Assembly (NCBI RefSeq): GCF_013204795.1
Contig: NZ_JABMKW010000017.1
Coordinates: 868,001-932,000, forward strand
DNA: 64,000 nucleotides
Direction of reading: 5' to 3'
Origin: Pedobacter panaciterrae
GTDB taxonomy: Bacteria; Bacteroidota; Bacteroidia; Sphingobacteriales; Sphingobacteriaceae
Shown: in pieces, positions 15,863 to 23,622 of the stretch
How positions within the stretch are numbered: position 1 is the first letter of the stretch
How the letters are laid out: every line of letters starts with the position of its first letter
Position numbers and translations under genes: made by a program
The notes under the pieces: generated by a model
Databases searched by the model: none
The model's input: the letters and a program-made list of their open reading frames with translations, nothing else
Told to the model about the DNA's origin: nothing

Positions 15863-17311
15863 ATGATTGATTTACAGCTTACAGATAAGACACATGATGA
15901 AGAGCGCCAGGGCGAGGCTTTAATTGTTGATGCACCTTTGGTGCGCAATGGCCGCAAACTGTATATTGAAAGTTATGGTTGCCAAATGAATTTTGCGGAT
16001 AGCGAAATTGTTGCATCTATATTATTAGATCAGGGATTTGAAACTACTGGTGATTACAAGGAGGCTGATGTAGTATTTATAAATACTTGCTCTATCCGTG
16101 AAAACGCAGAACAAAGAGTACGTAACCGCCTATCGCAATTTGGTGCCGAAAAGCGCAGAAACCCTAAACTTATTGTAGGTGTTCTGGGCTGTATGGCTGA
16201 ACGTTTGAAATCAAAATTTCTTGAAGAAGAGAAATTGGTTGATGTAGTTGTTGGACCGGATGCATACCGTGAATTGCCACAACTGCTAAGTGAAGTAGAA
16301 AGTGGTCATAAAGCTATAAATGTACTATTATCCCGTGAGGAAACTTATGCAGACATTAGTCCTGTTAGGTTAAACGGGAATGGCATTACCGCATTTATTT
16401 CTATTATGCGCGGTTGTGATAACATGTGTTCTTTTTGCGTAGTTCCTTTTACAAGAGGTAGAGAGCGTAGCAGAGACCCACATTCGATTATGGCGGAAGC
16501 TCAGGACCTATTTGACCGGGGCTATAAAGAAGTTACTTTACTTGGTCAGAATGTAGATTCATACAAATGGAAGGGTAACGATGCTGATGATAGTACTGAA
16601 ATTGAAGTTAACTTTGCTCAATTGCTTGAAAAAGTAGCTTTGATTAGTCCTGACTTAAGAATTCGTTTCTCTACTTCTCACCCTAAAGACATTACCGACG
16701 AAGTTTTATACACCATCGCTAAATACGATAATATATGCAACTACATACACTTGCCTATTCAATCAGGAAGTAGCAGGGTATTAGAATTAATGAACCGTAC
16801 TTACACCAGAGAGTGGTACATTAACAGGATTGATGCGATCAGGAATATCATTCCTGACTGCGCAATTTCATCTGATATTATTGCAGGTTTTTGTACAGAA
16901 ACAGAAGAAGAACATCAGGAAACGCTTAGCATTATGGACTATGTGAAATATGATTTCGCATTTACCTTTAGTTATTCTGAGCGACCAGGAACCCTTGCTG
17001 CACGTAAGTTTGAAGATGATATTCCGGAAGATGTTAAAAAACGCAGGTTAAGTGAGATCCTGATTAAACAACAGGAAACTTCTTTATATCGTTTACAACA
17101 ATTTGTTGGAAAAACTGTTAGGATTTTAGTGGAAGGGACTTCAAAAAAATCAGATAAAGATTTCTGCGGCAGAAATGATCAGAATGCAATGGTGGTTTTC
17201 CCGGCAACAGAAGGTGTTAGCGCAGGGCAATATGTCTATGTGCACATAGACCGTTGTACCTCGGCAACCTTATTAGGAACTGTTGTAGTTGAAGAGCCTG
17301 AAATTGTTTAA
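15863..17311 (+). CDS. miaB: tRNA-2-methylthio-N6-dimethylallyladenosine synthase
   Basis: Radical-SAM methylthiotransferase that adds a methylthio group to i6A37 in tRNAs reading UNN codons. The three N-terminal cluster cysteines are C40 (ESYGCQMN), C76 (FINTCS) and C110 (VLGC). The radical-SAM CxxxCxxC is C185/C189/C192 in RGCDNMCSFC. A TRAM domain closes the protein (about 415-475). The 482-residue length fits MiaB rather than RimO or MtaB, and the QMN after the first Cys is the MiaB form. It starts a plus-strand run that continues with the sigma-54-type activator after 16 bp. Confidence 0.96.
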   Translation: MIDLQLTDKTHDEERQGEALIVDAPLVRNGRKLYIESYGCQMNFADSEIVASILLDQGFETTGDYKEADVVFINTCSIRENAEQRVRNRLSQFGAEKRRNPKLIVGVLGCMAERLKSKFLEEEKLVDVVVGPDAYRELPQLLSEVESGHKAINVLLSREETYADISPVRLNGNGITAFISIMRGCDNMCSFCVVPFTRGRERSRDPHSIMAEAQDLFDRGYKEVTLLGQNVDSYKWKGNDADDSTEIEVNFAQLLEKVALISPDLRIRFSTSHPKDITDEVLYTIAKYDNICNYIHLPIQSGSSRVLELMNRTYTREWYINRIDAIRNIIPDCAISSDIIAGFCTETEEEHQETLSIMDYVKYDFAFTFSYSERPGTLAARKFEDDIPEDVKKRRLSEILIKQQETSLYRLQQFVGKTVRILVEGTSKKSDKDFCGRNDQNAMVVFPATEGVSAGQYVYVHIDRCTSATLLGTVVVEEPEIV

Positions 17312-17327
17312 TTAAACACAGATTACA

Positions 17328-18563
17328 TTGGACGTACAAGACATAAAAAATCGTTTTGGGATAATTGGTGGTTCTCCGCTATTAAACCGGGCTATAGATA
17401 TTGCCAGGCAGGTTGCGCCAACCGACATGTCTGTTTTAATTACGGGTGAAAGTGGTAGTGGTAAAGAGGTTTTCTCTCATATTATCCACCAGATGAGCAC
17501 CCGCAAACACGGGGCCTTTATTGCTGTAAACTGCGGGGCCATTCCGGAAGGAACCATTGACTCTGAATTATTTGGCCACGAAAAAGGATCTTTTACCGGA
17601 GCCCATGAAGCCCGCAAAGGTTATTTTGAGGTAGCAAACGGGGGCACGATTTTTCTTGATGAGGTTGCAGAATTGCCTTTAGGTACTCAGGCACGTTTGT
17701 TACGTATCCTTGAAAGCGGTGAGTACCTTAGAGTCGGCTCATCCAAAGTGCAAAAAACAGATGTACGAATTATTGCAGCAACCAATGTTGATGTTTATAA
17801 CCGTGTAAAATCTGGTAAATTCCGTGAAGATTTATATTATAGATTAAATACTGTTCCATTGCGCATTCCTGCCTTGCACGAACGCAAAGAAGACATTTAT
17901 TTATTATTCAGAAAATTCTCTGCAGACTTTAGTGATAAATACCGCAGCCCGGGCATACAGCTTGAGCCTGAAGCAATACAGATTTTGAGCAATTACAGTT
18001 GGCCGGGAAATGTACGTCAGTTAAAAAATATTGCCGAACAGATCTGTGTTCTGGAGAAAGACCGGAATGTTACAGCAGCAGCTTTGCTGAACTACATCCC
18101 TAATGAAAGCGCCACAAATCTACCTGTAGCAATTAACGGGAATACGAAAGAAGATTATACAGAAAGAGATATTCTTTACAAGGTTCTTTTTGATATGAAA
18201 AAAGATATGATGGAATTGAAAAAGCTGGTAGCAGAAATCATTCAGAGTGGAGGAAATACTTCGCACATCATGGCAGACAACCCTCATTATATCAATCAGC
18301 TTTATCAGGAGGTGGATCAGACTTATGGCAATGAGCAAGCCACCCTTACTATTAAAAAGCCTGTTCAAAATGCTCCTGTGGATTACAACTATACCCATGA
18401 AGCAGAAGAAGTTGAGGAATCTCTATCTTTAATAGATAAGGAATCTGATCTGATCAAAAAAGCATTGAAAAAACACAAAGGAAAGCGCAAATTTGCTGCT
18501 CAGGAATTAGGCATCTCCGAACGTACGTTATATAGAAAAATTAAAGAATTGAATTTAAACTAA
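17328..18563 (+). CDS. Sigma-54-type AAA+ transcriptional activator with Fis HTH
   Basis: Enhancer-binding protein without an N-terminal receiver or sensor domain: the AAA+ module starts at about residue 12. Walker A is GESGSGKE (40-47), the sigma-54 contact loop is GSFTGA (87-92, Ser in place of the usual Ala of GAFTGA), Walker B is GGTIFLDE, and the C-terminal Fis-type HTH is KKHKGKRKFAAQELGISERT. A Lys/Met-rich linker of about 100 residues separates AAA+ from HTH. The start is TTG at 17328, the first in-frame start before the conserved fold. With no input domain, its activity would have to be set by level or by a partner. It is 2 bp from lptE. Confidence 0.92.
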   Translation: MDVQDIKNRFGIIGGSPLLNRAIDIARQVAPTDMSVLITGESGSGKEVFSHIIHQMSTRKHGAFIAVNCGAIPEGTIDSELFGHEKGSFTGAHEARKGYFEVANGGTIFLDEVAELPLGTQARLLRILESGEYLRVGSSKVQKTDVRIIAATNVDVYNRVKSGKFREDLYYRLNTVPLRIPALHERKEDIYLLFRKFSADFSDKYRSPGIQLEPEAIQILSNYSWPGNVRQLKNIAEQICVLEKDRNVTAAALLNYIPNESATNLPVAINGNTKEDYTERDILYKVLFDMKKDMMELKKLVAEIIQSGGNTSHIMADNPHYINQLYQEVDQTYGNEQATLTIKKPVQNAPVDYNYTHEAEEVEESLSLIDKESDLIKKALKKHKGKRKFAAQELGISERTLYRKIKELNLN

Positions 18564-18565
18564 GG

Positions 18566-19063
18566 ATGAAAAATCTATCTATAATCATATTACTATTCTT
18601 TTTTAGTAGCTGTACAGTAGGGCTAAAAGGAACTTCCATTCCTCCTGAAATGAAAACAATCAGCGTTAAGGTTTTTGAAAACAATGCCCCTTTAGTAGTA
18701 GCTTCCTTAAGCTCACAATTTACAGAGGAATTGAAAACACGTATCAGGAACCAAACCAACTTAAGTATTACACAGAATGATGCTCAAGGTGTTTTTTCTG
18801 GAAATATTACCGGATATAGCATCACCCCTGTAGCCATAACAGACAACAAGCAACCTACAGCAGGTGCAAACAGGCTATCGATAACGGTTAATGTAAAATA
18901 CGTAAACAATCTTGATCCCAAACAAAGCTTTGAGCAATCTTTTGAGCGTTATAAAGATTTTAAACTGGCGGGAAACCTGCAAGCACAAGAACCTGCTTTA
19001 ATTAAAGATGTTACTGCTCAGCTTATTGAGGATATTTTTAACAGGGCTTTTGCACAATGGTAG
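18566..19063 (+). CDS. lptE: LptE-like lipoprotein (LPS assembly)
   Basis: Outer-membrane lipoprotein that would plug LptD and help insert lipopolysaccharide. The lipobox FFSSC places the lipid on C16, and the mature part (about 150 residues) has the alternating strands of the LptE fold, including VFENNAPLVVASLSSQFTEE and GVFSGNITGYSITPV. The Bacteroidota LptE family is typically found in just this order after miaB and the AAA+ activator and before secG/groESL. Overlap is absent, but the spacing of 2 bp to the upstream gene indicates co-transcription. Confidence 0.85.
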   Translation: MKNLSIIILLFFFSSCTVGLKGTSIPPEMKTISVKVFENNAPLVVASLSSQFTEELKTRIRNQTNLSITQNDAQGVFSGNITGYSITPVAITDNKQPTAGANRLSITVNVKYVNNLDPKQSFEQSFERYKDFKLAGNLQAQEPALIKDVTAQLIEDIFNRAFAQW

Positions 19064-19108
19064 GTCAAAATAGAGATCAATTATTAACTTAGCATCGTGG
19101 AGCAGGAT

Positions 19109-20245
19109 ATGAATATTAAAGAACAGCTAACAAGATTAATTGCTGTACCTGAGAAAACATCTCAGGATGACACAGTTATGCTTCAAGATCTCGTTAAGCA
19201 GTATCCTTATTTTCAACCCGTTCATCTGCTGCTGGCAAAAGCCACTTTGAATACAGATGAGGGCAATGCCAATCTTGCTACTGCTGCCCTGTACACGAAT
19301 GGACAGCTACTCCATAATTTTATTCATGAAACAGAACGCTTAGAGCCAGTAGGTTTCAACGTTGTCAGCTATTCACCTTCAGAATCTTTCGGTAATAACC
19401 CTGAAACCTTAGACGAATTTGTAATTGATGAAGTTCCTTCTGAATTGGAAGAACAAAAGATAAGCGATGACCAGGAAGTATTTGATGAAATTGGCGAAGT
19501 AAACATAAGTGATTATCATTACGCTGATACACCTCCGATTACTCTTGAAGAAAACAGAGAGAACCCAGAGGATGATCTTGTTTTAGAGAACATTGTAGCT
19601 ACAGATTTTTTCGCCTTTCAGGAAAATTTCAAAGTTGAACCAGTAACAGAAACTTCGGAAGTTACTGAGAATCAAATTGAGGAATATAAAGAAGAAGAGC
19701 CTGTTGAAGAAGATGATACGATTGTGATCAGTAAATATGATGATGATCAGCTTCCTTACACATTTTTATGGTGGCTTGCTAAAACAAGAAAAGAGCATCA
19801 GCAAATATTTCAACCTTACGCTTCGCCCAAGCATGTTAAGCAAGAGCAGGAGCAAAAACCGGATAGAAATAAAAAAGCAAATGAGCTTCAGCAGCAATAT
19901 GTTGAGAATATATTTCACATGCAGAGCCCATTTGATGAAGAAGAAAGTGAATATTCGCCAAATGAGTTTAAACAACGCTCAAAGGGAGCTGAAATTATTG
20001 AAAGCTTTATTAAGAACGAGCCTCAGATAAGTCCACCTAAACCAGAGCAAATAAATAACGAGAATAAGGCCAAAAAAAGTGCGGAGGACCATAATGACCT
20101 GGTATCTGAAACGCTGGCAAACATCTATATTGAGCAGATGCTTTATGACAAGGCCATAGAGACTTATGAAAAATTAAGTTTGATGTTTCCAGAAAAAAGC
20201 CGTTACTTTGCCGACCTTATTCAATCGATAGAAAAAAAAATTTAA
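19109..20245 (+). CDS. Conserved protein with C-terminal TPR-like end, unknown function
   Basis: About 378 residues from ATG 19109. A GTG at 19097 would add four. An N-terminal helical block (about 1-75) ends in a helical-repeat-like stretch (VHLLLAKATLNTDEGNANLA). The middle (about 90-330) is acidic, Glu/Asp-rich and probably disordered. The C-terminal 40 residues (LANIYIEQMLYDKAIETYEK) look like one TPR unit. No signal peptide or membrane helix. Conserved position between lptE and secG suggests a role near envelope biogenesis or protein folding, but nothing in the sequence tells which. Confidence 0.8.
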   Translation: MNIKEQLTRLIAVPEKTSQDDTVMLQDLVKQYPYFQPVHLLLAKATLNTDEGNANLATAALYTNGQLLHNFIHETERLEPVGFNVVSYSPSESFGNNPETLDEFVIDEVPSELEEQKISDDQEVFDEIGEVNISDYHYADTPPITLEENRENPEDDLVLENIVATDFFAFQENFKVEPVTETSEVTENQIEEYKEEEPVEEDDTIVISKYDDDQLPYTFLWWLAKTRKEHQQIFQPYASPKHVKQEQEQKPDRNKKANELQQQYVENIFHMQSPFDEEESEYSPNEFKQRSKGAEIIESFIKNEPQISPPKPEQINNENKAKKSAEDHNDLVSETLANIYIEQMLYDKAIETYEKLSLMFPEKSRYFADLIQSIEKKI

Positions 20246-20259
20246 CAACCTAACATAAT

Positions 20260-20619
20260 ATGCTTTTCTTAATTATTTTATTAATCATCGTTTGTATTGC
20301 TTTAGCGCTATTTGTTTTGATACAAAATCCTAAAGGTGGTGGTCTGGCAACAGGCGGATCTGGCAGTAATATGTTTGGCGTTCAACGTACAGGTGACGTT
20401 TTAGAAAAAGGAACCTGGGTTTTATTAGCGCTTGTTGTAGTGCTTACTTTATCAATTACAACTATTGGTAAATCAGGCGGCTCATCAGCAACTGGAGCTG
20501 GTTCTAAAATTCAGGAACAACTTGACAAAACTCCTACTCCATCTCCAATTGGTGGCGGTAATACTGCTCCTGCTCCGGCAAATACGCCACCAGCAGCAAC
20601 AGACACTACAAAAAAATAA
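20260..20619 (+). CDS. secG: Preprotein translocase subunit SecG
   Basis: Small accessory subunit of the SecYEG channel. Two membrane helices (about 1-20 and 53-72) flank the conserved cytoplasmic loop QNPKGGGLATGGSGSNMFG, the hallmark of SecG. The C-terminal tail after residue 80 is a low-complexity Pro/Ala/Thr segment of about 40 residues, longer than in E. coli SecG but usual in this phylum. It is 14 bp from the TPR-like gene and closes this run with a terminator. Confidence 0.93.
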   Translation: MLFLIILLIIVCIALALFVLIQNPKGGGLATGGSGSNMFGVQRTGDVLEKGTWVLLALVVVLTLSITTIGKSGGSSATGAGSKIQEQLDKTPTPSPIGGGNTAPAPANTPPAATDTTKK

Positions 20620-20645
20620 GTTCTTATATTCTATAAGAATGCAAA

Positions 20646-20680
20646 AGCCCGGAAGTAATACCACTTCCGGGCTTTTTTTT
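20646..20680 (+). terminator. Rho-independent terminator after secG
   Basis: AGCCCGGAAGT and ACTTCCGGGCT form a perfect 11-bp stem with a 6-nt loop, then eight T. It separates the miaB-secG run from groESL. Confidence 0.93.
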
Positions 20681-20723
20681 ACCCCTGCCACTCTGACACA
20701 AAAATAGTTTGCCTTAATCCATT

Positions 20724-20754
20724 AGCTGACAAGGCTGTGTAAATTTGTCAAGCT
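20724..20754 (+). promoter_or_regulatory. Inverted repeat over the candidate groES promoter
   Basis: AGCTGACAA (20724-20732) and TTGTCAAGCT (20745-20754) are complementary except for one extra A. A -7-type element TAAATTTG (20740-20747) lies between and over the right arm. Position fits a heat-shock operator about 92 bp before groES, but it is not the CIRCE sequence, and no -33 box is clear. Confidence 0.4.
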
Positions 20755-20845
20755 TAAGCCCCTTGGCACAAAAACTGATATGTACTTCGTGCGTAATTAA
20801 ATTACTTTTACATTTATAAATCTAAAAACAAAACAATAATAAGTT

Positions 20846-21139
20846 ATGGCTTTAAACTTTAAACCTAATGCAGATAGAGTAGTTGTTGAAGCTGCTGCTG
20901 CAGAAGAAAAAACAGCTTCTGGTATTTATATCCCTGATACCGCTAAAGAAAAACCTCAACAAGGAATAGTAGTAGCTGTAGGACCTGGTAAATATGCTGA
21001 TCAAACTGGAAATCTAATCCCATTAAGTGTTAAGGTTGGTGATCAGGTTTTATACAGTAAATATGGTGGCACTGAAGTTACTATTGAAGGTACTGAGTAT
21101 TTAATTATGAGAGATTCTGATATCTTAGGAACTCTTTAA
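20846..21139 (+). CDS. groS: Co-chaperonin GroES
   Basis: Heptameric lid of the GroEL chamber. At 97 residues it is full length. The conserved N-terminal FKPNADRVVVE block, the mobile loop around 17-32 with the GroEL-binding hydrophobics SGIYIPD, and the dome-proximal VKVGDQVLYSKYGGTEV segment are all present. It is separated from the upstream secG terminator by its own control region, and groEL follows 76 bp downstream, so the two probably share a transcript. Confidence 0.97.
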   Translation: MALNFKPNADRVVVEAAAAEEKTASGIYIPDTAKEKPQQGIVVAVGPGKYADQTGNLIPLSVKVGDQVLYSKYGGTEVTIEGTEYLIMRDSDILGTL

Positions 21140-21154
21140 TCCAAGTATAATTAT

Positions 21155-21188
21155 TGAAATGAAATTGGTTAATGCTTAATTCATTTCA
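21155..21188 (+). other. Hairpin in the groES-groEL intergenic region
   Basis: TGAAATGAA (21155-21163) and TTCATTTCA (21180-21188) are exact complements around a 16-nt loop and could pair further with one bulge. There is no T-run, so it is more likely an RNA stability or processing element than a terminator. Confidence 0.45.
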
Positions 21189-21215
21189 GCTTAAACAAGA
21201 ATCAAAAAAAATAAA

Positions 21216-22856
21216 ATGGCAAAACAAGTAAAATATAATGTAGAAGCCCGCGACTCCCTGAAAAGAGGTGTTGACATTTTGGCTAATGCTGTAAAAGTAA
21301 CTTTAGGCCCAAAAGGTCGTAACGTAATCATTGACAAAAAATTTGGCTCACCTGCTATCACTAAAGATGGTGTTACAGTAGCTAAAGAAATTGAATTGAA
21401 AGACCCAATTGAAAATATGGGTGCTCAAATGGTTAAAGAAGTAGCTTCTAAAACTGCTGATATTGCGGGTGACGGAACGACAACTGCAACTGTGTTAGCT
21501 CAGGCAATTGTAACTGCAGGTATTAAAAACGTAGCTGCTGGTGCAAATCCAATGGACTTAAAACGTGGTATCGATAAAGCAGTTACTGCAATTGTTGAGA
21601 ACTTAAAAGCTCAATCGCAAACTGTAGGTGAAGACAACAACAAAATCAAACAAGTTGCGTCTATCTCTGCTAACAATGACGAAGTAATTGGTGCATTGAT
21701 CGCTGAGGCTATGGGCAAAGTTGGTAAAGATGGCGTTATTACTGTTGAAGAAGCAAAAGGTACTGAAACTGAAGTAAAAACAGTTGAAGGTATGCAATTT
21801 GACCGTGGTTACTTATCTCCATATTTTGTAACTAATGCTGACAAAATGGAAGCGGAATTAGAAAACCCTTACATTTTGATCTACGACAAAAAAATCAGCA
21901 ACATGAAAGAATTGTTGCCTGTATTAGAAAAACAAGTTCAAACTGGTAAACCGCTATTGATCATCGCTGAAGATTTAGACGGTGAAGCTTTAGCTACTTT
22001 AGTAGTTAACAAAATCCGTGGATCTCTGAAAGTTGTTGCTGTTAAAGCGCCAGGTTTTGGCGACAGAAGAAAAGCAATGTTAGAAGACATCGCTATTTTA
22101 ACTGGCGGTACTGTTATCTCTGAAGAAAGAGGTTATAAATTAGAGAATGCTGACCTTACTTATTTGGGTACTGCTGAGAAAGTTGTTGTTGACAAAGACA
22201 ACACTACAATCATCAATGGTGCTGGTCAGTCTGAAGACATCAAAGCTCGTGTTAACCAGATCAAAGCTCAAATTGAGACTACTACATCTGATTATGACAA
22301 AGAGAAATTACAAGAGCGTTTGGCTAAATTAGCTGGCGGTGTTGCAGTTCTTTACGTAGGTGCAGCTTCTGAAGTTGAAATGAAAGAGAAAAAAGACCGT
22401 GTTGATGATGCTTTACATGCAACCCGCGCAGCGGTTGAAGAAGGTATCGTGGCTGGCGGTGGTGTTGCTTTCATCCGTGCTATCGAGGCGTTAGAAGGCA
22501 TGAAAGGTTCAAATGATGACGAAACTACTGGTATCCAGATCATTCGTCGTGCCATTGAAGAGCCTTTACGTCAGATTTGCCAGAATGCTGGTATCGAAGG
22601 GTCTATCGTTGTACAAAAAGTTAAAGAAGGTAAAGCTGACTTCGGTTACAATGCCCGTACTGATGTATATGAGAACCTAATTGCAGCTGGTGTTATCGAT
22701 CCAACTAAAGTTGGTCGTGTAGCATTAGAAAATGCAGCTTCTATTGCGGCTATGTTATTAACAACTGAGGTTGTTTTAGCTGATGATCCGGAAGAAGCTC
22801 CTGCAGGTGGTGCTATGCCTCCTATGGGTGGTGGTGGTATGGGTGGAATGATGTAA
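21216..22856 (+). CDS. groL: Chaperonin GroEL
   Basis: ATP-driven folding chamber subunit, 546 residues. It shows the nucleotide-binding blocks TLGPKGRNVIIDK and GDGTTTATVLAQ (with the catalytic Asp in the GDGTTT stretch), the apical substrate-binding face around YLSPYFVTN, the signature AAVEEGIVAGGG, and a flexible Gly/Met-rich C-terminus (GGGGMGGMM). Codon use is noticeably more regular than in neighbours, as in highly expressed genes. Single copy in the window. Confidence 0.98.
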   Translation: MAKQVKYNVEARDSLKRGVDILANAVKVTLGPKGRNVIIDKKFGSPAITKDGVTVAKEIELKDPIENMGAQMVKEVASKTADIAGDGTTTATVLAQAIVTAGIKNVAAGANPMDLKRGIDKAVTAIVENLKAQSQTVGEDNNKIKQVASISANNDEVIGALIAEAMGKVGKDGVITVEEAKGTETEVKTVEGMQFDRGYLSPYFVTNADKMEAELENPYILIYDKKISNMKELLPVLEKQVQTGKPLLIIAEDLDGEALATLVVNKIRGSLKVVAVKAPGFGDRRKAMLEDIAILTGGTVISEERGYKLENADLTYLGTAEKVVVDKDNTTIINGAGQSEDIKARVNQIKAQIETTTSDYDKEKLQERLAKLAGGVAVLYVGAASEVEMKEKKDRVDDALHATRAAVEEGIVAGGGVAFIRAIEALEGMKGSNDDETTGIQIIRRAIEEPLRQICQNAGIEGSIVVQKVKEGKADFGYNARTDVYENLIAAGVIDPTKVGRVALENAASIAAMLLTTEVVLADDPEEAPAGGAMPPMGGGGMGGMM

Positions 22857-22880
22857 TCATTATTTGCCTACACATATAAA

Positions 22881-22914
22881 AAAAGACCCGCTGTTATCAG
22901 CGGGTCTTTTTGTT
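22881..22914 (+). terminator. Terminator after groEL
   Basis: AAAAGACCCGCTG and CAGCGGGTCTTTT form a perfect 13-bp stem with the loop TTAT, about 25 bp past the groEL stop. The A/T ends let it work in either direction. Confidence 0.93.
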
Positions 22915-22946
22915 TTAAATCTTTGTTATATTTAGGTAGTTAAAAC

Positions 22947-23606
22947 ATGATGGAGAATTTTTTAGAGAACGGTCATTTCCTTACGCTTAGTGAAGTGAAC
23001 AAATTTTTACTGGCAACACTACTATGTGGTTTAATTGGTGCGGAGCGAGAGTTCAGAAGCAAACAGGCTGGACTAAAAACCATGATCATGATTGGTCTTG
23101 GTTCTACATTATTCACCATTCTGTCTATAAAAATTGGTTTAAGTAGCCATGATCGTATTGCCTCCAATATTGTTACTGGCATAGGCTTTTTGGGTGCAGG
23201 TGTTATTTTTAAAGAAGACAATCAGGTTAAAGGCTTAACTACAGCTTGTGTAATATGGATTGTAGCCGCAATTGGAATGGCTATTGGTTCTGGATATTAT
23301 GAACAGGCAATAGGTGTAACATTGGTTGTTCTATTGGCTTTACTTACTTTTCCCTTTTTAGAAGATATGGTAGAACGCCGCTTTACTAAAAGAGTTTACA
23401 GAATCGTAAAAAGATTTGAAAATGAAAGTCTGGAGAAATATGAAGAAGACATCAAGACCTCTAAATTAAAGCTTACCCGGGGCAAGCAGGAACTCGCTAA
23501 TGGCATCATCAGTGGAACATGGATAGCCATAGGGAGCCCCAAAAACCACAAAAGATTTGTAGACCGTATGCTTCAGGATAGAAATATCATAGCATTTGAT
23601 TTTTAA
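22947..23606 (+). CDS. MgtC/SapB family membrane protein
   Basis: Inner-membrane protein of 219 residues with four or five hydrophobic segments in the first 135 and a cytoplasmic tail. The MgtC signature is clear: LCGLIGAEREFRSKQAGLKT (charged loop with GAERE) and GIGFLGAGVIF. MgtC proteins are linked to growth in low magnesium and to control of the F-ATPase in enteric bacteria. The tail here (about 140-219) is not like the ACT-like domain of Salmonella MgtC in any way I can see. It sits 16 bp before sdaA, but the latter has a promoter-like element of its own. Confidence 0.88.
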   Translation: MMENFLENGHFLTLSEVNKFLLATLLCGLIGAEREFRSKQAGLKTMIMIGLGSTLFTILSIKIGLSSHDRIASNIVTGIGFLGAGVIFKEDNQVKGLTTACVIWIVAAIGMAIGSGYYEQAIGVTLVVLLALLTFPFLEDMVERRFTKRVYRIVKRFENESLEKYEEDIKTSKLKLTRGKQELANGIISGTWIAIGSPKNHKRFVDRMLQDRNIIAFDF

Positions 23607-23610
23607 GTTT

Positions 23611-23618
23611 TAGCTTTG
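23611..23618 (+). promoter_or_regulatory. Candidate -7 element immediately before sdaA
   Basis: TAGCTTTG fits TAnnTTTG and ends 4 bases before the ATG at 23623, which would make the sdaA mRNA leaderless or nearly so. The overlap with the intergenic space after the MgtC gene means read-through could also drive sdaA. Confidence 0.3.
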
Positions 23619-23622
23619 CATT

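Noticed and set aside
20755..20845. CIRCE or sigma-54 promoter in front of groES
   Set aside because: No TTAGCACTC-N9-GAGTGCTAA dyad is present. TTGGCAC at about 20763 looks like a -24 box, but no GC at the -12 distance follows.
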